Made by a program: the position numbers and the translations under genes. 8,324 nt of DNA from contig JBKPBQ010000254.1 in the NCBI GenBank assembly GCA_046726955.1, positions 1 through 8,324 of the forward strand. The letters run 5' to 3'. The notes beneath the pieces were generated by a model. That model was given only the letters and a program-made list of their open reading frames with translations, did not search any database and was not told the DNA's origin. The stretch comes from CAVPGH01 sp046726955 (GTDB lineage Bacteria > Acidobacteriota > Vicinamibacteria > Fen-336). Positions 1 to 6,761 of this stretch are shown piece by piece (position 1 is the first letter of the stretch; each line of letters opens with the position of its first letter).

Positions 1-274
1 GGAAGGCGTGCGGCCGGGAGACCTGGAGCAGGCGCCCGGCTTCGTGCTCGACCTCGTGCGCGCCGCGAACGGGGCGAAGGCCGCGCCCATGGCCCAGTCC
101 CTGGCCTCGTTCTTCGGGGACGACGGAATGCTCCTGAAGAAGTTCGTCTACCGCGTCGAGCCCCACGAGGGACTGAAGAAGATCGAGCCCGCGGTGAAGC
201 GGATCGCCGCCCCCTCCCGCTCCGGAGTGGAGCTGCGCTTCCTGTTCTTCCTCGTCCTCCCCCTGGTCCTCTTC
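1..274 (+). repeat. Intragenic direct repeat, copy A
   Basis: This stretch matches 574-847 at a constant offset of 573 bases (191 codons, in frame). I counted 38 mismatches by hand, about 86% identity. Only about 8 of 89 compared residues differ, so most changes are synonymous. Similarity stops abruptly at base 274, inside the codons for the hydrophobic segment, where the sequence switches to the middle of a vWA domain. The copy may extend left beyond the window. Confidence 0.9.
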
Positions 275-1585
275 GGCGGCCGCAAGGAGATCTTCGTCGA
301 CGACGTCTCGAAGTACCGGAACAACGGGCAGTGGACGGACTTCTACTTCGCGTTCCAGAGGGCGAACGACATCCGGAACACCTACCCGCCGGGAACGGAC
401 TTCCGGCTCATCCTCCTCACCGACGCAATCTCCGATCCCGCCGCCGCCGACTGGGAGGACATGGCGGTGCCGCCGGGGGCCGACCTCAAAGCCTTCTCGA
501 TCGAGAAGACGCTCAAGCTCATCGGGGAGATCAAGGTTCCGCTCTACGTGATCCTCGTCGGCAATCCCCCCAAGGACGGCGTGCGGCCCGGGGACCTCGA
601 GCAGGCTCCCGGCCTCGTGCTGGACATGGTGCGGGCCGCCAACGGAGCCAAGGCCACCCCCATGGCCCAGTCCCTCGCCTCGTTCTTCGGCGACGACGGG
701 ATGCTCCTGAAGAAGTTCGTCTACCGCGTGGAGCCGCACGAGGGCTTGAAGAAGATCGAGCCCGCGGTCAAGCGCATCGCCGCGCCCTCGCAGCCGGCGG
801 TGGAGCTGCGCTTCTTCTTCTTCCTGATCCTCCCCCTCGTGCTCTTCCTCGTGCTGCTGCTGGGGCTGCTCGTGCGGTCGTTCCCGGGGCCGGGCGACCT
901 CGAGATCGTCGAGTTGTCGCTCGGCCAGCCCGCGCACCTCGCGGTGGACAAGCTGCACAAGGTGGAGGAAGGAGGCTGGGGGGCGTCCGGCCTGAGCCTC
1001 GTCTCCGATCCCAAGAGCGCCTCCGCGAGCCTGACCTACCAGCAGGCGGCGCTCGACCTCTCGGGGGCGGGGCTCGAGACGAACGGCCTCGACGCCGCTG
1101 GCCTCGCGCTGCTTCCCCTCGGACTCGAGGACCTCAAGCGCAAGCTCGAGCAGCTCTCGGACGAAGGCAGCAAGGAGGAAAAGATCTTCGCCCTCAACCT
1201 CGACTACATGGCCAAGAACATGAGCGGCCCCGAGGCGGAGAAGCTGCTCGGCCTGGGGCGGCGGACGTCCGCCGTCGACTTCCTGAGGGCCAAGGTCCAC
1301 CTGCTGAGCAACGACCCGCTGCGGAAGAAGCTCACCGAGCCGCGCGTCCAGCTCTTGAGCTACGGCCGGGACGCCGAGCGCAAGGAGCTCGTCCCCGGAT
1401 CGACGCTGCGCGTCGGACGCTACGGGTTCATCGTCAAGGACGTCTCGCGCGGGGGACGCAAGGACGCCAGGATCGCCCTCTACTACGACCGCGTGCCCTC
1501 GCTCCTCGGCCTCAAGACCATCCTTCCCGACACCTTCCAGCGCGCCTTCCGCTTCCGCCGCAGCTCGTACCGGGTGGTCAGCTGA
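2..1585 (+). CDS. vWA-like domain / membrane-anchored protein, 5'-truncated and internally duplicated
   Basis: The reading frame is open to the window edge. The GTG at position 8 matches an internal Val codon in the second repeat copy, so it is not the start. Counting from base 2, 527 residues are visible. Residues 1-91 repeat residues 192-282. Residues 92-190 look like the second half of a von Willebrand A domain, with Thr112-Asp113 and a strand ending LILLTDA (Thr140-Asp141) where MIDAS metal-site residues usually lie. The DxSxS motif is missing. A hydrophobic membrane segment spans about 271-294. A roughly 230-residue C-terminal region, ending in a basic tail rich in Arg and Phe, was not recognised. 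vWA proteins with one membrane anchor often act in envelope-linked assembly or surveillance, but the role here is unknown. The fused architecture (half a membrane segment joined to a mid-vWA position) is abnormal. A PilZ gene follows 17 bases downstream. The CDS is certain; the vWA call is moderate. Confidence 0.75.
   Translation, partial: EGVRPGDLEQAPGFVLDLVRAANGAKAAPMAQSLASFFGDDGMLLKKFVYRVEPHEGLKKIEPAVKRIAAPSRSGVELRFLFFLVLPLVLFGGRKEIFVDDVSKYRNNGQWTDFYFAFQRANDIRNTYPPGTDFRLILLTDAISDPAAADWEDMAVPPGADLKAFSIEKTLKLIGEIKVPLYVILVGNPPKDGVRPGDLEQAPGLVLDMVRAANGAKATPMAQSLASFFGDDGMLLKKFVYRVEPHEGLKKIEPAVKRIAAPSQPAVELRFFFFLILPLVLFLVLLLGLLVRSFPGPGDLEIVELSLGQPAHLAVDKLHKVEEGGWGASGLSLVSDPKSASASLTYQQAALDLSGAGLETNGLDAAGLALLPLGLEDLKRKLEQLSDEGSKEEKIFALNLDYMAKNMSGPEAEKLLGLGRRTSAVDFLRAKVHLLSNDPLRKKLTEPRVQLLSYGRDAERKELVPGSTLRVGRYGFIVKDVSRGGRKDARIALYYDRVPSLLGLKTILPDTFQRAFRFRRSSYRVVS
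574..847 (+). repeat. Intragenic direct repeat, copy B
   Basis: This is the partner of the repeat at 1-274. It keeps the full context expected of an intact gene: vWA segment upstream, complete membrane segment and C-terminal domain downstream. It is therefore probably the native arrangement. Confidence 0.9.
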
Positions 1586-1602
1586 GTCCCCCGGGACCCG
1601 CG

Positions 1603-2541
1603 ATGGCCGCCCCCATCCTCGTGGCCGGGGTCGACAGCCGCACCCTGTTCCTCGAAGCTCCCGTGCTCCAGCGCGACCGCGCCGTGCTCGAGGAGAAGGC
1701 CTCGGCCCGCGAGCTGCTGGACGGCCTCGCCCGCGAGTCGAGCCGCCTCGTGATCCTGGGGACGTACCTCCAGGACGTCGACGTCGCGGAGGCGATCCGG
1801 CGCATCCGGTCGCTGCCGTCCACGCGCCGCGTGTCGATCCTCGCCCTCGTCCCCGCGGACGAGCGGGAAGGATTCGAGGAGGACCTCCGGACGGTGGGGG
1901 CCAACGCCGTGCTGCGCCGCCCGCTCGACCGCACGGAGCTCGAGGGCTGGATCGCCAAGCTCCTGGCCGTGCCTCGGCGCGTGGACGCGCGCGTCCCCGT
2001 CTTCGGGCAGGTCGTGGGCACGCCGCGCACCGAGGAGACCGGGCACTTTTACGGCCTCTCCCGCAACCTGAGCGTCAACGGGATGCTGCTCGCGAGCCCG
2101 GTGCGGCTCACCGACGGGCCCGACCTCGACCTCGAGCTGCAGCTGCCGGACAAGGGAGGCCGCGTGCGCGCGCTCGGCCGCGTGGTGAGGGACGCGGGCG
2201 AGGTGGGCTGGCCCTACCTCGGCTACGGCATCGAGTTCCTCTTCGTGCCTCCGGAGAGCCAGCTCGCGCTCGAGCTCACGGTGGCCAACGCGGTCATGAG
2301 CCTCGCCCACATCACGCGCGAAGGGGCGGCGGCGGGGATCCACGCCACCGTGCGCTCGCGCGCGTGGATCTACGAGATCGTCGAGCCCGTGGCCTACGAG
2401 GCGGGCTGGCTGGTGGAGATCCGGCGCGGTCCCCGCGACGGCTGGCGGCCGGGTGTCGCCGGTCCCTTCTACGTCGTGGAAGGGCCTTCGCCCGAGATGG
2501 CGCTGCGCGCCGCCCGCGAGTTCGTGCACACGCAGGCGTGA
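1603..2541 (+). CDS. Degenerate receiver domain fused to PilZ domain (c-di-GMP effector candidate)
   Basis: The product is 312 residues. Residues 4-122 have a response-regulator receiver pattern: a beta strand ILVAGVD, LVILG at the phospho-acceptor strand and a final ANAVLRRPL strand. Gly53 sits where the phosphorylated Asp should be, and Arg106 replaces the conserved Lys before Pro, so phosphorylation looks lost. Residues about 124-230 form a PilZ domain with both binding signatures: RxxxR (Arg126, Arg130) and NxSxxG (Asn155, Ser157, Gly160). Cyclic-di-GMP binding is therefore expected from family knowledge. The last 80 residues or so were not recognised. The ATG at 1603 is the first start after the previous stop and gives the receiver fold directly; a GGGA at 1593 is at most a weak ribosome-binding site. 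The stop overlaps the next gene's GTG. The target process is unknown; the adjacent glycosyltransferase makes polysaccharide control plausible. Confidence 0.88.
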   Translation: MAAPILVAGVDSRTLFLEAPVLQRDRAVLEEKASARELLDGLARESSRLVILGTYLQDVDVAEAIRRIRSLPSTRRVSILALVPADEREGFEEDLRTVGANAVLRRPLDRTELEGWIAKLLAVPRRVDARVPVFGQVVGTPRTEETGHFYGLSRNLSVNGMLLASPVRLTDGPDLDLELQLPDKGGRVRALGRVVRDAGEVGWPYLGYGIEFLFVPPESQLALELTVANAVMSLAHITREGAAAGIHATVRSRAWIYEIVEPVAYEAGWLVEIRRGPRDGWRPGVAGPFYVVEGPSPEMALRAAREFVHTQA

Positions 2542-3542
2542 GCGCGCCGGCGGTCACCGTACTCCTCCCCGTGCGCAACGCGCGGGAGACTCTGGGCGCG
2601 TGTCTCGACTCGCTGGCCGCGCAGACTCTGGTCGACCACGAGGTGGTGGCAGTGGACGACGGCTCGGTGGACGGCAGCGCAGAGCTGCTCGGGGACCGCG
2701 CGCGAGCGGATCCCCGCGTGCGAGCGCTCTTCGGGCCGCATCGCGGCCTCGTGTCCGCCCTGAACACGGCCTCCGCCGCCGCCCTCGCGCCCCTCGTCGC
2801 CCGGATGGACGCCGACGACGTTTCGTTCCCCGGCCGCCTCGCCCTCCAGAAGGCCCGTCTCGACGCGGATCGCTCGACGCACGTGCTCGGCAGCCGCGTT
2901 CGCCTCGAGGGGGCCCGGAGCGAAGGCCTCCAGGCCTACGTGGACTGGCAGAACACCCTTCTCGATCACGAGGCGATCGCGCGCGACCGCTTCGTGGAGT
3001 CGCCCCTCGTCCACCCGAGCGTCATGATGCGCACGGAAAGCCTGCGCGCCCTCGGCGGCTACCGCGATTTCGCGGGCCCCGAGGACTACGACCTCTGGCT
3101 GCGCGCCTTCGACGACGGGCTGCGCTTCGCGAAGCTCGAGGAAACTCTACTCGTCTGGCGCGATTCACCGAGTCGGCTCACCCGCACCGACGCGCGCTAC
3201 TCGCCCGCGAGCTTCCAGGCCGTCAAGCTCGAGGCGCTCCTCCGAGGTCCGCTCGCCGGCGGACGCGAGGTCGTGCTCTGGGGGGCGGGACGCGTGGGCC
3301 GGTCGTGGGCGCGAGCGCTCCGGGGCACGGGCCGCCGCGTCGCGGCCTTCGTGGAGGTCGATCCCCGGAAGATCGGGAAGGCGGTCGCGGGCGCGCCCGT
3401 CGTGAGCGTGGCCGACGCGGCAGGATTTCGAGGGCCGCTGCACCTCGCGGCGGTCGGCCAGAAAGGGGCGCGCGAGCGCATCCGCGCGGCGGCCTCCCGG
3501 CTCGGGCTCGCGGAGGAGGCCGATCTCGTGGCCGTGGCCTGA
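2538..3542 (+). CDS. Family 2 glycosyltransferase with C-terminal Rossmann-like domain
   Basis: The product is 334 residues, starting at a GTG that overlaps the previous stop by 4 bases (GTGA). This start gives the canonical GT-A opening TVLLPVRN. Residues 5-230 carry GT2 hallmarks: Asp40-Asp41 in VAVDDGS, the metal/nucleotide-binding DxD at Asp91-Ala-Asp93 (MDADD), and Glu182-Asp183 in PEDYDLWLR at the acceptor site. It should transfer a sugar from a nucleotide-sugar to a glycan or lipid acceptor at the cytoplasmic face of the membrane; donor and acceptor cannot be told. Residues 245-334 form a second domain with a dinucleotide-type glycine loop (Gly249-Ala-Gly251-Arg-Val-Gly254) and a later VEVDPRKIGK. 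This resembles the Rossmann-like domains of sugar N-acetyltransferases (PglD type) or C-methyltransferase C-termini. No membrane segment is visible. The PilZ gene upstream suggests regulated polysaccharide or glycan synthesis. Confidence 0.9.
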   Translation: MSAPAVTVLLPVRNARETLGACLDSLAAQTLVDHEVVAVDDGSVDGSAELLGDRARADPRVRALFGPHRGLVSALNTASAAALAPLVARMDADDVSFPGRLALQKARLDADRSTHVLGSRVRLEGARSEGLQAYVDWQNTLLDHEAIARDRFVESPLVHPSVMMRTESLRALGGYRDFAGPEDYDLWLRAFDDGLRFAKLEETLLVWRDSPSRLTRTDARYSPASFQAVKLEALLRGPLAGGREVVLWGAGRVGRSWARALRGTGRRVAAFVEVDPRKIGKAVAGAPVVSVADAAGFRGPLHLAAVGQKGARERIRAAASRLGLAEEADLVAVA

Positions 3543-3546
3543 CCGA

Positions 3547-3552
3547 TATAAT
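3547..3552 (+). promoter_or_regulatory. Perfect TATAAT -10-like box upstream of HEAT-cyclophilin gene
   Basis: TATAAT lies ten bases before the ATG at 3563, in the 20-base gap after the glycosyltransferase. No convincing -35 hexamer stands 16-18 bases upstream. If used, transcription would begin about 3-4 bases before the ATG, giving a leaderless message. The gap has no Shine-Dalgarno sequence, and two other genes in the window share this geometry. Confidence 0.45.
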
Positions 3553-3562
3553 CGACCTTCCC

Positions 3563-5620
3563 ATGGCGGCTTCCCGGATTCGTTGCGCCCTTCGTGCCGC
3601 CGTGCTCCTCATGGCACTCGCCCCCGTGCTCCGCGCGGCTCCCAAGCCGCCGCCTCCCCGCGTCCCCAGCCGCATGGAGAAGCTGGTGCGCGTGCTCGCC
3701 CTCGAGGACTCGCGGTCCGTGGGAAGCGGCGAGCTCGACCGGCTGCTGCGCGATCCCGACCGCGGCGTGCGCCGGCGCGCCGCCCTCGCCGCCGGCCGCA
3801 TCGGCGATCCCTCGGTCGTCCCCACCCTGATCGACCTCATGAACGACCAGGAGCCGCTCATCCGGCAGATGGCCGCGTTCGCGCTGGGCCTCGTCGGGGA
3901 TGCGAGCGCGGTGGACCGCCTCGCCGCGGCGCTCACCGACTCCGATCCCGTCGTGCGCGGGCGCTCGGCGGAGGCGCTGGGCCGGATCGGGGACGTGCGG
4001 GCGGGGCCCGAGCTCGCGCGCTTCGTGCTCGCGGCCATGCCGAAGGGTGCGCCGCTCGTGACCGTGCGCGGGGACAACCCGGGCAGCATCGACGACCCCT
4101 GGGTGGAGCTGCGCCTCGCCCTCGTGGCCCTGGGCCGGCTCAAGGACGCACGCTCCGCCGAGCTCGCGCTCGTCGACCGCGACAAGTCGCGCTTCGACTG
4201 GTGGGCGGCGACGTGGGTGGCGATGCGGCTGGAGAGCCCGAGCCTGAAACCCGTGCTCCTCGCCGCCGCCGCTTCCAACGATCCGCTGTCGCGCGCGCTG
4301 GCCGCGCGGGGGCTCGGCGCGCTCAAGGACGCGAGCGCGTTCGCCGCCGTGGCTCCCCTTGTGCGCGACCGCAACGAGACGGTGGTGGTGGCGGCCCTTC
4401 GCGCGCTGGGCGCGCTGGGCGACGCCCGGGGAGTGCCGGCCGCCGCCTCGGTTCTCGACTCGCCGAGCTCGGTCGTGAAGCGCGAGGCCCTGCGGACGCT
4501 CGCCGCCCTCCCCGGGGACCGCACGCTGCGGCCCCGCATCGTCTCCCTCGTGGGCAGCCGCGAGCCCTGGATCCGCGCGGCCGCGCTCGGCGCCCTCGCC
4601 CGTACCGATCGCGAGAACTTCCTGCTCGTGCTCTCCGGCATGGACATGGATCCCGTCTGGTTCGTGCGCTCCTCGCTGGCCACGACGCTCGGCGAGCTGG
4701 GCGACGAGACGAGCCTGGGGATCCTCTTCAACCTCCTGAAGGACGAAGACCCGCGCGTCCTGCCCGCGGTGCTGGAGGCGCTGCGCAAGGCGCGGGGCGC
4801 GGACTCCGTGGACACGCTGAAGCGCCACCTCGAGCATCCCGACTTCGCCGTGCGCGCCGCCGCCGCCGAAGGGCTCCGCGCGCAGAAGGCCGCCGGCCAG
4901 ACGGCCGCTCTCGCCGCCGCCTACAAGCGCGGCCTCGGCGACACGGAGATCGACGCTCGCGTGGCCGCCCTGGAGGCCCTGGCCGCGCAGCCGGATCCCG
5001 CGGCGAAGGAGACGCTCCTCGAAGCCGCGAAGAGCGACTCCGCTCGCGTCGTGCGCGACAAGGCCACGCGGCTCCTCGCGACCCTCGGCGAGACGGACCC
5101 GCCCCGCCCCGGCCCGGAGCCCGAAATGCCGCCGCTCGACTACCGGCTGGCGCTCCTTCCCTACGATCCCATTCCCGGCGTGCCGCTCTTCAGCCCGCGC
5201 GCGTTCCTGCACACGCGCGCCGGCAAGATCGAGATCCTCCTCGACGTCGTGGAGACGCCGCTCACGACGTCGTCCTTCATCGACCTCGCGCGCCGCGGCT
5301 TCTACGACGGGCTCACGTTCCACCGCGTCGAGCCGAACTTCGTCGTCCAGGGCGGCTGCCCGCGTGGCGACGGCAACGGCGGCCCCGGATACATGCTGCG
5401 CTCCGAGCTCTCCGGTCGTCCCTACGGCCGCGGCGCCGTGGGGATAGCGCTCTCGGGTAAGGACACCGGGGGCAGCCAGTTCTTCATCACGCTCTCCCCG
5501 CAGCCGCACCTCGACGGCAGCTACCCGCTGTTCGGGACGGTGGTGTCGGGCATGGAGATCGTGGACAAGATCGCACCCGGCGACGTGATCGACAGGGTGG
5601 AGATCTGGACGGGGCCGTGA
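3563..5620 (+). CDS. Exported HEAT-repeat protein with C-terminal cyclophilin (peptidyl-prolyl isomerase) domain
   Basis: The product is 685 residues. The ATG at 3563 was chosen because it yields a Sec signal peptide: Arg5, Arg7 and Arg11, hydrophobic core about 12-23, likely cleavage near Ala25-Ala26, then a Pro-rich linker. Residues about 40-515 are repeated helical pairs of PBS-lyase/HEAT type (for example RRAALAAGRIGDPSVVPTL), making a protein-binding solenoid. Residues about 545-685 are a cyclophilin: Phe586-His587-Arg588 with the catalytic Arg, Gln596 in VVQGG, GSQFFI with Gln639 and Phe640-Phe641, and LDGSYPLFG. The human CypA Trp position is His, as in many bacterial cyclophilins. It should catalyse proline cis-trans isomerisation in the periplasm or outside the cell, with the solenoid probably presenting clients or a partner. 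It follows the glycosyltransferase by 20 bases and overlaps the next gene by 4. The fold calls are strong; the client is unknown. Confidence 0.92.
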   Translation: MAASRIRCALRAAVLLMALAPVLRAAPKPPPPRVPSRMEKLVRVLALEDSRSVGSGELDRLLRDPDRGVRRRAALAAGRIGDPSVVPTLIDLMNDQEPLIRQMAAFALGLVGDASAVDRLAAALTDSDPVVRGRSAEALGRIGDVRAGPELARFVLAAMPKGAPLVTVRGDNPGSIDDPWVELRLALVALGRLKDARSAELALVDRDKSRFDWWAATWVAMRLESPSLKPVLLAAAASNDPLSRALAARGLGALKDASAFAAVAPLVRDRNETVVVAALRALGALGDARGVPAAASVLDSPSSVVKREALRTLAALPGDRTLRPRIVSLVGSREPWIRAAALGALARTDRENFLLVLSGMDMDPVWFVRSSLATTLGELGDETSLGILFNLLKDEDPRVLPAVLEALRKARGADSVDTLKRHLEHPDFAVRAAAAEGLRAQKAAGQTAALAAAYKRGLGDTEIDARVAALEALAAQPDPAAKETLLEAAKSDSARVVRDKATRLLATLGETDPPRPGPEPEMPPLDYRLALLPYDPIPGVPLFSPRAFLHTRAGKIEILLDVVETPLTTSSFIDLARRGFYDGLTFHRVEPNFVVQGGCPRGDGNGGPGYMLRSELSGRPYGRGAVGIALSGKDTGGSQFFITLSPQPHLDGSYPLFGTVVSGMEIVDKIAPGDVIDRVEIWTGP

Positions 5621-6453
5621 GGTTCGCCCTCCTCGCCCTCGACATCGACGGCACTCTCCTTCGCTCCGACAAGGTCCTCTCCCCGCGCACGCGCCGTGCC
5701 CTCGACGCGGCGCGGGCGGCGGGCGTCCGCCTCGTGCTCGTCACGGGCCGCCGCTATCCCTCGGCGCGCACGGTCGCGGAGGACCTCGGCGGCGACGTGC
5801 CGCTCGTCCTGCACAACGGTGCCCTCGTCGTGGAGAAGGGCGAGCTCGTACGCTCGCGTCTCCTGCCGGCGAAGGCGGCACGGCGGGCGCTCACCGTGGG
5901 CCGCGCCTCCGGCCTCGAGGGCGTCCTCCACTGCGGAGCTCGGGGCGAGGGCCGCCTGCTCTGCGAGGAGAGGACGCTCGCGAGCCGGCTCGTCGGCTAC
6001 TACCTGGAGCGCTCGCGCCGCGACGTGCAGGTGGTCGAGGACATCGACGGTGCCGCGGGCGGCGGCGACGTCGTGCAGGTGATGTTCGGCGGCCCGCGCG
6101 AGGAGATCGACTCGATCGCCCCCCGGCTCGCCGCGGAGCTCGCCGACTGCGCGCGCGTGGAGCGCACGGTCTACCCGCAGAGCGGCGTCGGCATCCTCGA
6201 CGTTCTCGAGCGGAGCGTGAGCAAGGCGGCGGCCCTCGCCTTCCTGCAGGAGCGCTGGGGGGTGACGGCGGCGGAGACGCTCGCCATCGGCGACAACTGG
6301 AACGACCACGAAATGCTCGAGCGCGCGGGGCTCGGCCTCGTCATGGGCAACGCGGATCCGGAGATGCTGAAGCTGGGCCTGCCCGTCCTCCCCACGAACG
6401 ACGAGGACGGCGTCGCAGTCGCGATCGAAGAGCACGTGCTCCACTCGCCTTGA
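5617..6453 (+). CDS. Cof-type HAD-superfamily phosphatase
   Basis: The product is 278 residues, the usual length for the Cof/IIB subfamily. The GTG start overlaps the previous stop by 4 bases and is needed for motif I close to the N-terminus. HAD motifs are complete: nucleophile Asp9 and Asp11 in DIDGTLL, Thr43 in LVTGR, Lys203 in the motif III helix, and Gly225-Asp226-Asn227-Trp-Asn-Asp230 for magnesium binding. The cap domain inserts between motifs II and III (about 80-195), as in subfamily IIB. Such enzymes hydrolyse sugar phosphates, pyridoxal phosphate or flavin mononucleotide in the cytoplasm, and the substrate cannot be read from sequence. It is the last gene of the plus-strand run. 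No plus-strand terminator with a T-tract follows; the hairpin at 6475-6494 faces the other way. Confidence 0.93.
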   Translation: MRFALLALDIDGTLLRSDKVLSPRTRRALDAARAAGVRLVLVTGRRYPSARTVAEDLGGDVPLVLHNGALVVEKGELVRSRLLPAKAARRALTVGRASGLEGVLHCGARGEGRLLCEERTLASRLVGYYLERSRRDVQVVEDIDGAAGGGDVVQVMFGGPREEIDSIAPRLAAELADCARVERTVYPQSGVGILDVLERSVSKAAALAFLQERWGVTAAETLAIGDNWNDHEMLERAGLGLVMGNADPEMLKLGLPVLPTNDEDGVAVAIEEHVLHSP

Positions 6454-6464
6454 ACGACGCGCAC

Positions 6465-6494
6465 AAAATCAAAAGGGGGTGATCGCTCACCCCC
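6465..6494 (-). terminator. Intrinsic terminator of the minus-strand Lys-rich peptide unit
   Basis: GGGGGTGA (6475-6482) pairs perfectly with TCACCCCC (6487-6494) around the four-base loop TCGC. Read on the minus strand, the stem is followed directly by TTTTGATTTT (6474-6465), the U-rich tract of a Rho-independent terminator. On the plus strand the hairpin is followed by ATCCGA, so it serves minus-strand transcripts. It lies 26 bases after the TAA of the second peptide gene. Confidence 0.85.
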
Positions 6495-6520
6495 ATCCGA
6501 AACGTGGCCGACGGAAGGCC

Positions 6521-6565
6521 TTACTTCTTCTTCGCCTTCTTCTTCGCCTTCTTCTTGGCAGCCAT
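6521..6565 (-). CDS. Micro-gene: 14-residue Lys-rich peptide MAAKKKAKKKAKKK
   Basis: On the minus strand an ATG is followed by 13 sense codons and TAA. Nine of 14 residues are Lys, all encoded by AAG, in three KKK blocks separated by single Ala residues. A perfect AGGAGG (6577-6582) lies upstream. An in-frame TGA a few codons before the ATG, with no start between, fixes this start. The gene is the second of a tandem pair: the first (6642-6689) shares the MAAKKKA opening, similar DNA across the start and a purine-rich ribosome-binding site. A terminator follows. The peptide would be strongly cationic (about +9) and resembles histone-H1-like or AlgP-type KKKA tails without any globular part. 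Nucleic acid or RNA binding is an inference; no function is known to me. Pipelines normally miss genes this short. Confidence 0.65.
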   Translation of the reverse strand: MAAKKKAKKKAKKK

Positions 6566-6575
6566 TCTTTTTGAT

Positions 6576-6582
6576 CCCTCCT
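6576..6582 (-). promoter_or_regulatory. Strong Shine-Dalgarno site of the 14-residue peptide gene
   Basis: Read on the minus strand this is AGGAGGG, ten bases before the ATG at 6565 with the A-rich spacer ATCAAAAAGA. It is the best ribosome-binding site in the window. Confidence 0.75.
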
Positions 6583-6641
6583 CTCAGGTCCTTAGGAGTG
6601 AGCCGTCCGGCTATGGCGCCAGAAGCTCACGGAAGTGAGAA

Positions 6642-6689
6642 CTAGCGCTTCTTCGACTTCTTCTTGGAAGCCTTCTTCTTGGCGGCCAT
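6642..6689 (-). CDS. Micro-gene: 15-residue Lys-rich peptide MAAKKKASKKKSKKR
   Basis: The minus-strand ATG at 6689 is followed by 14 sense codons and TAG. The peptide has eight Lys (all AAG), one Arg, two Ser and a net charge near +9. It is the promoter-proximal member of the pair, about 84 bases below the predicted transcription start, with a 76-base gap to its sister gene. The frame is open upstream to an ATG at 6746, which would add 19 residues. I prefer the short form because a G-rich ribosome-binding site lies nine bases before this ATG, and the sister copy has a stop and a one-base spacer difference there, so the leader is not conserved as coding. Likely a duplication product of the same ancestral gene. 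Function unknown; a nucleic-acid-binding peptide is the simplest guess. Confidence 0.62.
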   Translation of the reverse strand: MAAKKKASKKKSKKR

Positions 6690-6698
6690 TCTTCGGAT

Positions 6699-6707
6699 CC
6701 CCCCTTT
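6699..6707 (-). promoter_or_regulatory. G-rich ribosome-binding site of the 15-residue peptide gene
   Basis: Read on the minus strand this is AAAGGGGGG, nine bases before the ATG at 6689. The following ATCCGAAGA matches the sister spacer ATCAAAAAGA apart from two substitutions and a one-base length change. It supports starting at 6689 rather than 6746. Confidence 0.6.
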
Positions 6708-6761
6708 CGGACCACAACGGGTGTCTTCCTGGCCCGCTTCCAACATCTCGGGTGACAGGAG

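Noticed and set aside
8..10. GTG at base 8 as the start of the first gene
   Set aside because: The frame is open to the window edge and the equivalent codon in the second repeat copy is an internal Val, so the gene is truncated by the window.
331..1602. Long upstream extension of the PilZ frame
   Set aside because: It overlaps the vWA gene, is a low-complexity Arg/Ala/Pro translation typical of an out-of-frame GC-rich shadow, and lacks domain content before 1603.
2364..2537. N-terminal extension of the glycosyltransferase
   Set aside because: It would overlap the PilZ gene by 178 bases with Arg-rich filler; the GTG at 2538 starts directly at the GT-A fold and forms a normal GTGA overlap.
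3197..5509. 770-codon antisense open frame
   Set aside because: It is a GC-rich shadow of the HEAT-cyclophilin gene, His/Arg/Glu-rich with no domain pattern.
6465..6689. Lysine-rich leader peptides acting as an attenuator for a lysine gene
   Set aside because: The only sequence after the terminator on that strand is antisense to the HAD phosphatase gene, so there is no downstream gene to control.
6690..6746. 34-residue version of the 15-residue peptide starting at 6746
   Set aside because: The added part has no match in the sister gene, whose leader contains an in-frame stop, and the ribosome-binding site sits just before 6689.
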